Below are positions 24,101-34,764 of a stretch of DNA of 48,351 nt, in pieces; the first letter of the stretch is position 1, and every line of letters starts with the position of its first letter. Source of the stretch: Gryganskiella cystojenkinii (lineage: Eukaryota > Mortierellomycota > Mortierellomycetes > Mortierellales > Mortierellaceae). Where the stretch lies: positions 1 through 48,351 of the forward strand of contig JAAAIG010000154.1 in NCBI GenBank assembly GCA_015852425.1, written 5' to 3'. The notes below the pieces were generated by a model. It had not been told where the DNA came from. It made no database searches and worked only from the letters and a program-made list of their open reading frames with translations. The position numbers and the translations under genes are program-made.

Positions 24101-24917
24101 TGCAAGGAATTCACTCAAAAGAGAAGGACGAGTGGGGTGCTGATAACGAAAATCCTCGTTTCTCCTTCAAGGTTTCTTAGCTGCTGCCCCCCCNNNNNNN
24201 NNNTTTTTTTTTTTTGTTTTTGTCGTCATCATTTCTCGCAGACCGAGGATCGAAACCATTATCCTTACCCGTCTTGCAGTATCCCTCGTAATGACCCGCA
24301 GCTCGACTATCGTCCAAAAAGATGGGAACAACTTTTTCCTTTTCCCAGAGCTTATCCTTCAATTGCGTCTTGTGGGTCTCGGTCAAGTTCTTGGAGGGTA
24401 CGACAAAGCCATCCTGATCCGCCAATTCTCCGACCCATCCGATCTGGATCGTCTCGAGATCCTTGCGCAAGGACATGATCCCCGAGTACATGGCGGAATG
24501 ACCTCTCCGCTGTTCCAAAATACAATCAGAATCGTCTATTGCTGCGGGTGGTGTTGTTCCAATGGGGGTCGTTCCTGCGGTCGTAGATTCAGTCGTGCCC
24601 AGGGAGTGAGGTTCTGCCGGTGGCGGTTGTTGGCGAGACATGGCCAAGGATGCACGTCGGTTCGTAGTAGAGCCTCCATTCGCACCATTGATGTTGCCGA
24701 CAAAAGCGGATCCATGGAGGTTGTTGCAGCTTGGCGAGGATCGATGACGGTCGATCAGGGTGCAGGCATAGGGGATCTGGTGCGTGACGTTGATCAGTCT
24801 GGGTTTGTCCGAGAGGATGATCTGGGCCGTCTCGGGGAGTTCGGTCAAAGGCACAACTCTGGGTGTGCTCAACGAACCTGTCGAAGTGGAGGAGTGGAAT
24901 GTGGAAATGGAGGACAT
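21114..24917 (-). CDS. TPS2: Trehalose-6-phosphate synthase/phosphatase fusion, Tps2-like
   Basis: Two-domain protein of the trehalose pathway; the C-terminal HAD domain removes phosphate from trehalose-6-phosphate. Seven minus-strand exons join in frame: 24917-24269, 23970-23830, 23664-23539, 23415-23363, 23267-22551, 22427-22248 and 22163-21114, giving 971 residues. The N-terminus has RLINVTHQIPY, usual for Tps2, then a Ser/Thr-rich insert (about residues 60-145). The GT20 domain shows IGWVGE, VLWPLFHYILWDE, WIHDYHLLLVPH, HAPFPSSEIFR and GRDKLDLVKGV. In active synthases the last reads VDRLDYIKG, so the Arg is Lys here and synthase activity is doubtful. The phosphatase motifs MFDYD-GTLTPI (split by intron 6) and GDDKTDEDMF are intact. 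The 10-N gap lies inside intron 1, so the coding sequence is unaffected. AGGGG/CCCCT stress-type pentamers occur upstream, but these are weak evidence. Confidence 0.93.
24194..24203. other. Assembly gap (10 N)
   Basis: Ten N between a C-run and a T-run, inside the first intron of the TPS2-like gene. The true length of this intron is therefore unknown. Confidence 0.97.
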
Positions 24918-25910
24918 TATTTTTTTTTTTGTCTATCCTTGTTTATATGAAGAGGGAATAAACACGCGTGGGAGACGTTTCAAAGAGGAAAAGAGGAATG
25001 GAGAGGAAGTAGAAGGGGACGAAGAGGAAGAATGAATGAGGCTGGTCTGGTGTTTTGGCTGAAGAGTGGAGAGTGAAGAGCGGAAAGAATGGGAGAAGAG
25101 AAGAGAAAAGAGAAATGAGGTTGGGTAATGAACTAGACAATGAAATGAGGGATGACCGAGTGTCATTGTCATGAACAGAAAGAGTCCACGCAAAGCACAA
25201 GCGCACGGTGCAGAGTGGATTTGGAAGGCATCATCGTTCGTCGATGAGGTCATTGCCTCTTCAACTTTACCCCCTCTTCGAACCCTAAATTGACCGAGAA
25301 CCCAGCTCTCTTTGTTATCTGTTTTGTTATGCTCCATTCCTCTGACCTCACTGTGCCTCTGCAGATCGATCGTCCTCCGATGATGACGCCCTCTCAAACC
25401 ACTGTTTGCTCCATTGCTGCTGGGGACCTTGATTATGTTTGCATGACGACTCCGTTCCCTGTTTTGACTTCAGCATCCATCTTTACATCTTATCTCTGGC
25501 CCCCGCATGTTCATCAATCGTTTGCCCTGTCGAAATCATCCACAACAACGTGACAGGGCCGTCGCACATGTTCCAAATGACAGGCCCACAATTCATTTAT
25601 TTCTCAATAAAAAATAAACAATCCCATCGTCTCTCTGTCTGGGACGTCCCTTTGATTTGGACCCATTGCACAAAAACTTGACTACCGATAAAAGAGTCGA
25701 CAGCGTGAGAAAGTACCGCGGATCCTAGATTAATGATCTTGTTCGTCGCTCCACGCTTTGTCGACAGCTCCAGATGTTGATAACAGTAGAGGCAGCATAA
25801 GAAGAGGGGAGGAGGGAAGACAGGTCGATTCGATTTTGAAAGTCGATAAACCTGTTATTCTCGATCTTTTTTTTTAGCATCCTTATGTATCTCTCTTTTC
25901 ACTTTTCTAG
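24918..25910. other. Intergenic upstream of TPS2
   Basis: Positions 24918-25110 are purine-rich on the plus strand, i.e. CT-rich on the TPS2 strand, consistent with a promoter and 5' UTR. The pentamer AGGGG/CCCCT appears near 25016, 25270 and 25805. I see no convincing gene. Confidence 0.45.
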
Positions 25911-26428
25911 GCCCAAGGTCGCGTCAACTATTCCTCTGTCCAGCGCCTCCTAGATACAGAAAAAACCGTAAGACAACTACGGGCTAGGGATACACCCGTT
26001 CCCCTCCATGTCGCGACCTTCACGTCCTCTGAGAGGAGAGGCGACGCGCAAGAAAACCGTACCATCGAGAGATACTGCGAAAGAGATACACGGCCTCCGC
26101 TCCGACAGGGAAGAATAAAAAACAGAAGATCTGATACTGTAGGCAAAAAAAAGAGCAGACTAGATCGTTCTTACAATAACACATCCCCGTCCCTGGCTCA
26201 CACTATCACACCCTCTGTTGGCGCCTTTACGCCCCGGATTCGTCTATTTTCTTGTGCAATTTTGTGGACAAACGTATGTACCTCCAACCCAAATGGAGGC
26301 TGGCGTCGAACAAAGCAATTGTTGATCAGATGGCTTGGCGTTTTTTCTCAACCCTCTCAAAGAACCAAAAAAAAACGCCCACAAAACTCACACATTGTGG
26401 CGAAGAAAGAGGCAATGTTGAATACTTG
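25911..26428 (+). CDS. Orphan open frame without a start codon (candidate exon)
   Basis: A stop-free frame of 171 codons runs from just after a TTTTCTAG splice-acceptor-like sequence (in-frame TAG 25908-25910) to TGA 26426-26428. It has no ATG until near its end, so it would need an upstream exon that I cannot identify. The product is Arg/Lys/Thr-rich (for example TVRQLRARDTPVPLHVATF and RPPLRQGRIKNRR) with no recognised domain. It could be an exon of an unknown gene, a decayed gene or chance. Confidence 0.25.
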
Positions 26429-27795
26429 AACAAGAGGTGGATGAAGAGTATGGACAAAAAGGAATTGATGAAAGCTTTTTGTTGGTAGGCGCTGGATTGC
26501 ACCTTTCTTTTAAGAATTGCTACTCCGCCTAAAAAGCTCTTGGGCTTCGAAAAGCAAATGGTGCCGATGCATAGGCATACAGTTATAGGGCCCTTTTTCT
26601 TAAGCAAGGGATCGATGGACCGTTGCCGCCATGGTTTCATCACTACGCTAGCAGGGCACCAATAATGTTTCGAGCAACAAGTAATTTTTTCTTTAAAAAT
26701 AAATGCACAAAGCACTGCATCTGCAATTTCGATCTCCACTTTTATTACCCAAAGTTTATTGTGGGTCATGAGACGAGGCAAGTACTTCTGAGTAGAAAGA
26801 GTAAGTGCATTGCATCTTTGCCCTTTGTCGTTCCCCGGTACGACACCAGCCTAATTTCTTAATTGTTTCGAAAAAAAAAATTGATTGACATGCGCAACAT
26901 TTAACCAATTTCATATCCCTGAAAGTATATCTCTCGTATTAGACTTGTCTGGCACCTCGGGGAGGTTCTATTGTGCAGACAAATAATTCTTATTCATCTA
27001 TGCAAGGGAAAGAAACAAAAAACAATAATCGTCAGGGTTGTTTGTTAAACCCTTCAGGACAGCAAGACAGTCGAGAAAAAAGTTCTCCAAAACAACGAGA
27101 GCACCAAAAAAAAAATAACATTCTCATTGAGGTTGACCCGGTCAAACCCCCCCGTCTGTTGGGATGATCAACATCAACTACAGCACCAATTGTTGAAAGT
27201 TGGAGGTGGGGGCCGTTTAGACTGAGAGAGCAATCTGTCAGTTGGGAGTACAAAAGTGCACAGAAAACTATATGTCACTAAGTCATTAGAAAATCAAGAA
27301 AACAAGAACAGACAGGGAAAACCTTACCCAAGCTCGAGGTTGAGAGCTCTCATTATTTTTCGTATTTACACCTGGCCACCTACTTTTCCCCCCTGAACTA
27401 CTCCACCCTGGTGGGAGAGAACCAACAAAGTGCTCAAATGGGCGTCTAAGCTCTCGTTCATCTCAATAATAATATCATTTTCTCACCAGCAGGGTACAAC
27501 TTTTTTTTGTTTGTCTTCTTGTCATTCTCACTCTTTCTCTCTTTCTCTCCTTCCCTCCAAACCTTCATTCCCATCACCATCCCCCGCCCCTTCTTGTCGT
27601 GAGGTTGCAGTTCCCCCAGCAACATCCTCTTCCCCTCCTCACCCTCATCGACACCCTTCCGGCCCTTTCCAGGGACTCTTTCCACTTCCAATCCAGTCCT
27701 CCTCACATCTGACTCGACGGACACTTTTTATCTACAACTCTTCTCGATCTTGTTATCTCTGTTCCTCACCTTCGATCTGATAACGACTTTCCATA
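26429..27795. other. Intergenic, promoter of the S41-like gene at its right end
   Basis: A 151-codon minus-strand frame (26326-26781) and several shorter frames lack domain or codon support. From about 27500 to 27780 the plus strand is strongly CT-rich and leads to the secreted protease start. No repeats or RNA genes were seen. Confidence 0.45.
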
Positions 27796-30390
27796 ATGAA
27801 GATCGCCAGCATTCTCACCCTTGCCGCTGCCTTGTGCGCGGTCTCTGTCAACGTCGCTTCAGCGGCCCCTCACCCCACCCCCACTACCACGACCAACAAG
27901 CATGTCGCCAAGCCCAAAGCAACCGAAGCAACCAAATCGACGACCAAGCATGCTGCCGCCACGACCACCCACACGACCACAAAGAAGCCAAAGTCGAAGA
28001 CGACCACCAAGAAGTCAACGACCAAGGCGAAAACGACTACCACGACCAAGGCTGGAGCCAAACCGACGACGACCCCACCTAAACCCAAGGACCCCTGTGC
28101 GACCCTTGCCAAGGAGGGTGCTGCGTCCGGTTTGACCCTGACCTATGACTCGGTCAAGGGATGTTATGAGGCCCAGACCTACAAGGCCGATGTTGCTGAC
28201 AAGACGCTGACAGCAATTGAGAACTCGCTCGGCAACTTTTATGCGTTTGTCGATATTGCGAAAACGGGTCCTGTCAAGGTGAACAACTCTCCCTTGGATA
28301 CGCCTGCATTGGATATCATGGCCGAGTTGGCCAAGATCCGGGCCAAGAAGGACTGGAAGAACGATTTCGAGTTCCAAAAGGCCTTGACCTACCTTTCACT
28401 TTCTGCTAATGATGGTCATTTGGCTTACACCAGTAAGTATTATATACCTAATAATAACAAAGGGGATTGACTGTTGGATGGGGGATGGGGTATGGTTAGT
28501 GATTTTATGGCTCTCAAAGAAACAAAAGGCCATCTCAAGAACGGTCGAATCACAATCCTCTCCTCACAGAAAAGAGCCAACAGCTCATCGCTAGGAAAAA
28601 TCAACGCCACCAAATTCGACTTTAACCCCTTTTTTCCTTCTTCTTAAAAGACAACTGCTACAGAACCGCGACCTTCTCTCAGCCCTTGTCGCTTTATGCT
28701 CCCGTGGTTGACGGCGCTCAGGACGTTCGTGTCTTCTTTGTTGACACTGCGGTCACCAAGACCGGTCTCCCCAAGGACACTGCTTCGTTGCTGGATTGCA
28801 AGGTTATCACCATCGATGGTCAACCAGCTTTGAAGGCCGTGCAGGATTTCACGGACCGTACCTCGGCTATTTCCAAGGATCCCGGTGTCCGTCTGAACGA
28901 TGCCTTTGCCTCGACCTCTTGGTACCAGGATTGGTCTTCCAGTCCTGGTGGCTTTGCGAAGCGTTGGGAACTCCCCGCCAAGTCGTCGATGGATTACACA
29001 ATTCAATGTGCGGATGGCAAGACTCAATCCTTGACCGTCCCCTGGACTGTTCAACCCTCGGATCACTTTGAGGTCAACACATTCAGGGACACGGCCACTT
29101 ACTGGAACGTCCAGTGTGCGGCCACGCCCTCGCCTTATGACAACAGCCACGCCGCCATTCGTTCGCGTGCTCTGCCTGACGAGATCACCGCTGCGGGTGA
29201 TCCCAAGAAGGGACCAATTGTTGCGCCAGCTGTTCGTCTCTACCGTGAACGTGGAACGATCAAGCTGCCCAAAGAGAACCGTAACGGTCGCGATGGCAAG
29301 CCGGTCTCAATTATTTCCCAGGCGACGTTGGTCTCGACCACGTCGACTACGGCGTTTTACCAGATGACGGGTGCGAACAAGAACGTCGGTGTTGCAGTCA
29401 TTGCGACCGAGGAAGCTGCCTCATTCCAGGTTGATAGCTCGGACTACACGGATTTCATCAAGGGCCTTCAGGCGCTTCAGTCCAAGGGATGCACAAAGTT
29501 GATCTTGGACATGACCAACAACGGTGGTGGATCGGTGGATTTCGCATACTTCGTCAACCAGCTGTTCTTCCCTAAGGCCAAGCCCTATTTTGAGGAGGAT
29601 CTTCGATCCAACAGCTTGGCCCAGCAGGCGGCTCAGAAGGCTGTTAAGGGTACCAAAGGCTACTCGATCTTTGATGCCCGCGGTTACAACTCTGTGGCAA
29701 CCGGTAAACCTTACAAGGATGCGTCCATGTTCACGAAGGGCGTGAACTATAAGCGTGGTGGCTCGACTGTGACGTTTACTCAAAAGAACTACTTCGCGTA
29801 TGCGTGGCCGTTCTTGCCTCTGGCCAAGGGTAAAGAGTTGAAGTGGAAGCCTCAGGATATCTCGATCATCACCAACGGATTCTGGTGAGTCTTCATTTGC
29901 ATGGCCTAATTTATGGTATGCTTTTTTTTTGTACTTCATCATCCAGTTGCTCTAACTCGAAAAACTTGCTTTTTTTTCTTTTCCTCTCGGTTCCTAAACA
30001 AACAGTGGCTCTGCTTGCACCATGATTGCTACGCGCTTTGCCGTCGCCCACAGTGTCAAGACCTATGCCATCGGTGGTATCGCTAAACGTCCTCTTTCGT
30101 ACTTCTCGTTCCCGGGTGGTTTCGTCATGGACAACGCTGGTATTGTCAGTGACTTGCGCTCGATCCAGTTCAAGGGTGGCAAGACGGCCCCTGTTTCGTT
30201 GCCGATCATGGGCTCCTTAAACCTCGCTGTCGGTGAAATCTATGCAACCTCGAACAGCACGGTCCCAATCGAGTACGACAGTCAGTATTTTGCGGCCCAG
30301 GTTCATTTGGATCAGGACCCTGCCTCGGCTCGTCACCCTGATCGTACCTGGGTCAAGATTGCCCAGGACTTTGCCAAGACCAAGAAGTAG
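27796..30390 (+). CDS. Secreted S41-like peptidase with Thr/Lys-rich stalk
   Basis: Exons 27796-28432, 28651-29884 and 30006-30390 give 751 residues. A signal peptide is clear (MKIASILTLAAALCAVSVNVASA, cleavage near residue 23). Residues ~25-97 are a Thr/Lys/Pro-rich stalk, likely O-glycosylated. From PCATLAKEG on, the protein matches the fungal secreted family related to tail-specific proteases (peptidase S41): LTYLSLSANDGHLAY, TKLILDMTNNGGGSVDFAYF and ITNGFCGSACTMIATRFA. The probable catalytic serine is S626 in the NGFCGSAC motif, whose first Cys codon is split by intron 2. The conserved DMTNNGGG segment forms the crotonase-like fold. It should act outside the cell or in the wall. The substrate is unknown. 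Confidence 0.85.
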
Positions 30391-31150
30391 AGAATGAAGT
30401 CTTTTTATTCTTTTCGTTTTGAGAAAAAAAAGAAAAGAGAATGATATTTATTTTATATATATGTTCGCGATAGACCTACGAACACTCCCCTTCCAAAAAT
30501 ACTTGTAGCAAAAACAATACCCTAATAGACCGACTAAAGATCCTGGGTTTTCTCAGGGAATCATAGTTGCCGAAAAATCACCATTTCAAGAATATCAGCG
30601 TCATGAGTGAAGAGAGGATAGGAGCGAGGGTGAGAAGAGCGAGATGAGAACCAGGTAGGGGATAAGGACTTGAGCCACATGATGATCCTCGAGACCCCGC
30701 TAGTCTTCCTGTGCCGTTCCTCTTTTTTTTGAAGGCAGCGAATCTTCTCAAAAGAAAAATTCAAAAAAAGAGACCGACGCGTGCTCCGTCCCTCTAAAAA
30801 ATATTAATTTTGGGTTGAATTCAAAAAAATGTTTTTTTTGGCAAAAACACAAAAAAACATGTAAATTTCGACGCGTCGTAGGGCCAAAATGCGGAAATTT
30901 GTGTTTTTTTATGAGTGAAAATACAAAATTCAGAGGGAGATCAGGCGGACTGCTCACTGGCGAAGGATTGGTTCCTTCTTTTCATTATACCTTGACCTTT
31001 TTTTGACCGCCCACTTCTCATTCCTTTTTATTTCCCTTTTCCCTTTCCATCTCTTTTTTTTCTCTCTTTCACCATCCCATCACTACTCATTACCCCAAAC
31101 CACTTTCATCACCACCCACCCAACCACACACACACACACTCATCACAACA
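30391..31150. other. Intergenic and histone H1 promoter
   Basis: The left part is the 3' UTR of the protease gene. From 30740 to 30960 the DNA is AT-rich with long A and T runs and two ACGCGT boxes. From about 31015 to 31150 the plus strand is CT-rich with a CA repeat near 31128-31140, ending at the H1 start codon. Confidence 0.55.
30777..30876. promoter_or_regulatory. Two ACGCGT (MCB-like) boxes upstream of histone H1
   Basis: ACGCGT occurs at 30777-30782 and again at 30871-30876. The second sits inside the 10-bp palindrome CGACGCGTCG. ACGCGT is the MluI cell-cycle box bound by MBF-type (Mbp1/Swi6, Res) factors at G1/S in fungi. The H1 start is 275 bp downstream of the second box. Role is inferred from motif and position. 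Confidence 0.45.
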
Positions 31151-32253
31151 ATGGCCAACGCTCGCACCAAGAAGGAAGAAACCCACGCCGCTGCCCCCGC
31201 CAAGGAGGTTGCTGCCGCTGCTCCCGCTGCCGAGAAGAAGGCTAAGGCCCCCAAGTCCTCTGCCCCCAAGAAGGAGGCTGAGCACCCCCCATACAAGGTA
31301 ACACTCTTTTCACACATGCACACATCAATCGGCGCCAACAAGTTACTCGTTGAGTTGATCAAGGAGTTTTCTCCTAGCTCTCTCCGTCAATCACTCCTCA
31401 TCCCTTCCCTTCTGCACATGACCCTGGGATAAACCACATGAGAGACGGAGGTCGCAGCTGTGCGTCCTGATGTTTAGAAGAAGAATCTCAGTTATCACTC
31501 GACCCTGGTCCCTCTCGAAGTTTGACTTTTTCCCCCTCCATTTCTATGACATCCGTTAAGCGTCATCATGACACTAACGTCTCTCACTTGTTCTCTCTCT
31601 CATTTGACACTTAATAGGAGATGATCATTGCCGCCCTCGTTCACCTCAAGGAGCGCAACGGTTCCTCCCGTCAGGCCTTGAAGAAGTACATCAGCGGTAA
31701 CTACAAGGTTGGTGACAACTCTGATGTCCACTTCAACGCCGCCATCAAGCGTGGTGTTGATGCCGGTGACTTCGTCCAGCCCAAGGGTCAGTCTGGTCCC
31801 GTCAAGTTGGCCAAGAAGGAACCCAAGAAGAAGGAGGTCAAGGAGAAGAAGGAGGTTAAGGAGAAGAAGGCCAAGAAGCCCGTCGCCAAGAAGGCTGCCC
31901 CTAAGAAGGCCGTTGCCAAGAAGGATGGTGCCAAGGTAACGACAGTTAAAAAGACATCAACCTACAAAAAGCCCAAAAAGACTTGGTATTTTCCCGGCGA
32001 TTTGTCGTCTCTTGGAATGTTTGGTGGTTCTGACCCTCTTGTTCCGTCTCTCTTCTCTGCTCTTTCTGCTCCACAGAAGGCCACCACGCCAAAGAAGGCC
32101 ACCGCTGTCAAGAAGGCCACTAAGAAGGCCGATGCCAAGAAGCCCGCTGGTGAGAAGAAGGCCAAGGCTGCTCCCAAGAAGGCCGCCGCCTCCAAGGAGA
32201 AGAAGGCCAAGGCTGCTCCTAAGGAGAAGAAGGCTAAGGCCGTCAAGGCTTAA
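31151..32253 (+). CDS. H1: Histone H1 (linker histone)
   Basis: Linker histone that binds the nucleosome dyad and compacts chromatin. Exons 31151-31297, 31618-31935 and 32077-32253 give 213 residues. The N-terminal tail is Ala/Lys-rich. The H15 globular domain runs from [20 protein letters not shown] through [11 protein letters not shown] and [17 protein letters not shown] to about residue 120. The C-terminal tail is Lys/Ala/Pro-rich with repeated AKKA- and KEKK-type units, as in other H1 proteins. Intron 1 (320 nt) falls inside the globular domain after PPYK. Intron 2 lies in the basic tail. Codon use is strongly biased, as in the H3 gene. Confidence 0.95.
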
Positions 32254-32958
32254 GTTAACTCTTTCAACTTTCCTCTGAGAGGAAAGGGAATGGGGAGTTG
32301 ACTCGGGGGAGAGAGGGAAAACAATTTTCTTTATACTTATACCTTTCCTCTTCCCTTTTTTTCGCACATCCTTCAGTCCTTTTTTGCTTCACCTTGTTTC
32401 TTTCGCTCTTCATTAATCTCTCCATACTCTTCTCTTGTAACAAAACCTTTTCCCCACTTGTATTTCTGCTTTGCTTTTTCTATTCTCTTTTGACGTCAAA
32501 TAAAAAACCAATTCGTCTGCAGCGAACAAAAAAAACATCTTTCTCTACCTCGTTCTGTCTAATTTTTCTAGTAGTGTTTGATATCTAGATGCAAAAAGAT
32601 GGTGGCGCTGTTATGCTCTTTTTTTTTGGGTTTCGAAGGAGAGACCTGCTGAAAACATTGAGCAAGGGCCATGGTTGCACAGAAAAAACCAAAATAAAAC
32701 AATGGGCAGACCATGCATGGCAAAAGTCATCCTGAGCGTCACCTAGTCTTTTCTCTTGCGAACTTGCAGGACGACGACTGAACAATCGAGGAAACCCCCT
32801 TTCTTTTTAGAGAAAAGATTTTTTATCTTTTCGTCTTTTGACTTCCCACCAACATATCACAAGGGGACGAACCATACCGTACCTTCCAGGTAGCCAAACA
32901 AGTACGGCAGACACCCACCCACAAGGACACTTTCTTCCACACAGACTGAAGATACACG
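32254..32958. other. Intergenic between H1 and EB1
   Basis: H1 3' UTR with AATAAA near 32499 and a short, unremarkable promoter for the EB1 gene. No open frame looks coding. Confidence 0.6.
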
Positions 32959-34249
32959 ATGAACGAGAGCAGAGCCGAACTCGTTGCCTGGGTCAACGAG
33001 TTGCTGGGTCTGAACTACACCAAGGTCGAGCAACTTGGAACAGGTATCCACAAAGACCATGGGCGTTGCATGGCCAACCTTGTTTTTCCTCTTTGTTCCA
33101 TGAATGAGCAAATGCAGAGACCTCCTTGCGGGAATGAGCGCATTCCATGGAACACGCGTTGCTGACCTTACGTGCATTCTTTCTCTTTCTCTTCTCCTCT
33201 TTCTTCTGCGCCTCTTTTACTTGTCGGACGCGTTTTGACAAAGGTGCCGCCTATGTTCAGATCATGGACTCTATCTACCGTAAGAACAACTTTGTCCTTT
33301 TTCCTGTGACCATACCGGACAACTTCAGGCCAGACCAAAAACAAAGAAACGAGGGCTACAAAGAAACGAGGGCTCACTGTAACATCCAACCTGACCACAA
33401 CTGACACTTTGCCAATGGTTCTCAAACTCTTTTGAATGCTTAGGAGACATGCCTATGTCCAAAGTCAAATTCACGGCCAAGGGTGAACATGAGTACCTGC
33501 TCAACTACAAGATCCTCCAAAAGTGCTTCATAGACAAGCAGGTCGAGAAGGTAAACAATCTTCCTCCTTGATAAAAGAAAACTCCCAAAAAAAACCACAT
33601 TAAAACGGTTCTCACGCATGACCACAATCCTTCTTTTTGTATCATTTGATGGAAAACTATATAGGTCATTCCAGTTGAAAAGCTGATGAAATGCAGGATG
33701 CAAGATAACCTCGAGTTTCTTCAATGGAACAAATGGTACTGGGACAGAACTTTTCCCGGAGATGTCTACGATGCCGTTGCTCGACGTGCCGGTGCCGCGG
33801 TCGAGTCTCCAAGTTCGAACCGTTCTTCTCATAACAGTACCCCGGTTCGGAGACCTCCCGTCAACAGTGGTGGCTCTGCTGCGAATCGGTCCGTCTCAGG
33901 TCGAGGCTCTTCTCTCGGCGTCGGGAACGCCTCTGCCTCTTACCGATCGAGTCCTGATCCTTCGGTCGTCTTGACGTTGCAAAAGGAGCTTCATGAGGAA
34001 CGCAGCACGGTCGCGGCACTGGAGAAGGAGCGAGACTTTTATTTCGGCAAGCTGAGGGATATCGAGGTCTTGATTCAGAACACGTTGGCGGTCGATCCGG
34101 ATATCCCCGAGGCGCCGTTCATGAAGCAGGTTCAGGGAGTACTTTATAATACCGAGGAAGGATTCGAGGTACCTGATGAGGAGGAAGGAAACATTGGAGG
34201 CGAGGCTGGAGTCTTGGCGGATACCGAGTACCCAGACGAGACGTTCTAA
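32959..34249 (+). CDS. BIM1: EB1/Bim1-family microtubule plus-end-binding protein
   Basis: EB1 proteins track growing microtubule ends and recruit partners. Exons 32959-33043, 33244-33279, 33444-33550 and 33665-34249 give 270 residues. The calponin-homology domain (about 1-105) has the family pattern ELVAWVNELLGLNYTKVEQLGTG, VKFTAKGEHEYLLNYKILQK and NLEFLQWNKWYWDRTF. A Ser-rich basic linker follows (about 118-175). The EB1 dimerisation coiled coil comes next (LQKELHEERSTVAALEKERDFYFGKLRDIE). The acidic tail ends PDETF; the last three residues ETF are the CAP-Gly-binding C-terminus known from yeast Bim1, in place of the animal EEY. Exon 2 is only 36 nt. Confidence 0.95.
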
Positions 34250-34359
34250 GAGCCTTGAGGACAGAAAGTATCTTTTTTCTTCTTTTCGGTTTCTTGAACA
34301 ATTTCACTTGAGATTTACAAGATAGTCGTAGAGAAGTAGCAAAGACTAGAGAACTGCCA

Positions 34360-34369
34360 NNNNNNNNNN
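34360..34369. other. Assembly gap (10 N)
   Basis: Ten N directly followed by an A-run of more than 20 bases, between the EB1 and RING genes. Intergenic length here is uncertain. Confidence 0.97.
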
Positions 34370-34747
34370 AAAAAAAAAAAAAAAAAAAAAAAGAGGAGAA
34401 AAGATTATTAAAACAGGTAAAGGACTAATCGGGATCTTGACTTCAACTTTTGAGACGAAGGGGAGAGGGGCACTGTGGCGTCAGCTAGGGTCGCCAGGAG
34501 GTTTTTGTCAACCTGGGTTGCGACGGTAAGGGACTGGTGGGGTACACGAATTGCCCGCTCGCTCCTCTTGCCTTCAGATCCTAATACCCTTGAGACAGAG
34601 ACCTCCCTAGACCCCCCCCCTTTCTCTTTCTTCCATCGGACGTTTTTTTTTTTTTCTGACGAGATTTTCGCGCATGCGTAGGGGCGGGCGTGGCCGGAAG
34701 CATTTCAAGACTTTTCTCGAGAGTTTTCTTGAATCTTCCAAAAAAAA

Positions 34748-34764
34748 ACACACACACACACACA
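34748..34764. repeat. (CA)n microsatellite
   Basis: A short CA dinucleotide run flanked by A-runs on both sides, in intergenic DNA. Confidence 0.85.

Noticed and set aside
24291..24950. 219-codon plus-strand open frame opposite the TPS2 N-terminus
   Set aside because: Antisense shadow of exon 1; the low-complexity Gly/Arg product has no support.
26326..26781. 151-codon minus-strand open frame in the gene-poor region
   Set aside because: No domain, an unusual mix of Cys, Phe and Lys, no promoter-like CT tract, and it overlaps the plus-strand candidate frame.
30815..31006. Short plus- and minus-strand frames in the AT-rich H1 upstream region
   Set aside because: They consist of Lys/Phe runs created by A and T homopolymers.
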